Source: an uncultured Alcaligenaceae bacterium
Lineage (GTDB): Bacteria > Pseudomonadota > Gammaproteobacteria > Burkholderiales > Burkholderiaceae_B
DNA length: 5,555 nt
NCBI GenBank assembly: GCA_937995985.1
Contig: CALKIR010000052.1
Location: forward strand, 1-5,555
Direction of reading: 5' to 3'
Position numbers and translations under genes: made by a program. Each line of letters starts with the position of its first letter. Position 1 is the stretch's first letter. The notes beneath the pieces were generated by a model. The model saw nothing but the letters and a program-made list of their open reading frames with translations, searched no databases and was not told the DNA's origin. Of the stretch, positions 5,502 through 5,555 are shown one piece after another.

Positions 5502-5555
5502 GGGTGCTTAGCTCAGCTGGTAGAGCGCCGCCCTTACAAGGCGTAGGTCACTGGT
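5502..5555 (+). tRNA. tRNA-Val (anticodon UAC), 5' part, cut by window end
   Basis: The first 54 tRNA positions are present. The 5' acceptor strand is GGGTGCT, followed by TA and D stem GCTC/GAGC with loop AGCTGGTA. The anticodon stem CCGCC/GGCGT encloses loop CTTACAA, giving anticodon TAC at 5535-5537, which reads GUA/GUG valine codons. The variable loop AGGTC and T-stem strand ACTGG with T54 follow. The window ends before the T loop, so the 3' acceptor strand and CCA cannot be checked. Position 27 (C) faces 43 (T), a mismatch at the top of the anticodon stem. Confidence 0.95.

Overview
This is an ordinary chromosomal housekeeping window, most consistent with a betaproteobacterium of the Burkholderiales (Alcaligenaceae-like). 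The inference rests on the style of the RNase R, RlmB and HU proteins and on the order hup then tRNA-Val. In relatives I recall from general knowledge, that order continues into a peptidyl-prolyl isomerase gene. The sequence is only moderately GC-rich for that group, so the genus is left open. I see no mobile element, CRISPR array, phage gene or defence gene.

Layout. A complete minus-strand tRNA-Leu (anticodon CAG) occupies 1-85. A 186-nt divergent region (86-271) holds candidate promoters for both directions, including a perfect extended -10 element and a near-perfect dyad in front of rnr. Then rnr (RNase R, 272-2671) and rlmB (23S rRNA Gm2251 methyltransferase, 2675-3418) are separated by 3 nt and form an obvious RNA-processing operon. 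After a 117-nt gap comes a PLP-dependent Cys/Met-metabolism enzyme of the cystathionine gamma-synthase superfamily (3536-4780), which probably has its own weak promoter. A 354-nt non-coding stretch follows (4781-5134). It carries a 15-bp palindrome, a TTGACA-type promoter and a bulged stem-loop just ahead of the ribosome binding site of the HU gene (hupB, 5135-5410). Last is a well-formed promoter and the first 54 nt of tRNA-Val (anticodon UAC), cut by the window end.

How the genes relate. tRNA-Leu, tRNA-Val, RNase R and RlmB all belong to translation and RNA metabolism: RNase R digests structured RNA and RlmB modifies the ribosomal P-loop. HU is the nucleoid protein. The PLP enzyme is a metabolic gene without an obvious functional link to its neighbours.

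No previously undescribed system is evident. The points most worth checking are the structured hupB leader, the palindrome upstream of the hupB promoter, the dyad overlapping the rnr promoter, and the non-canonical active-site residues of the PLP enzyme.
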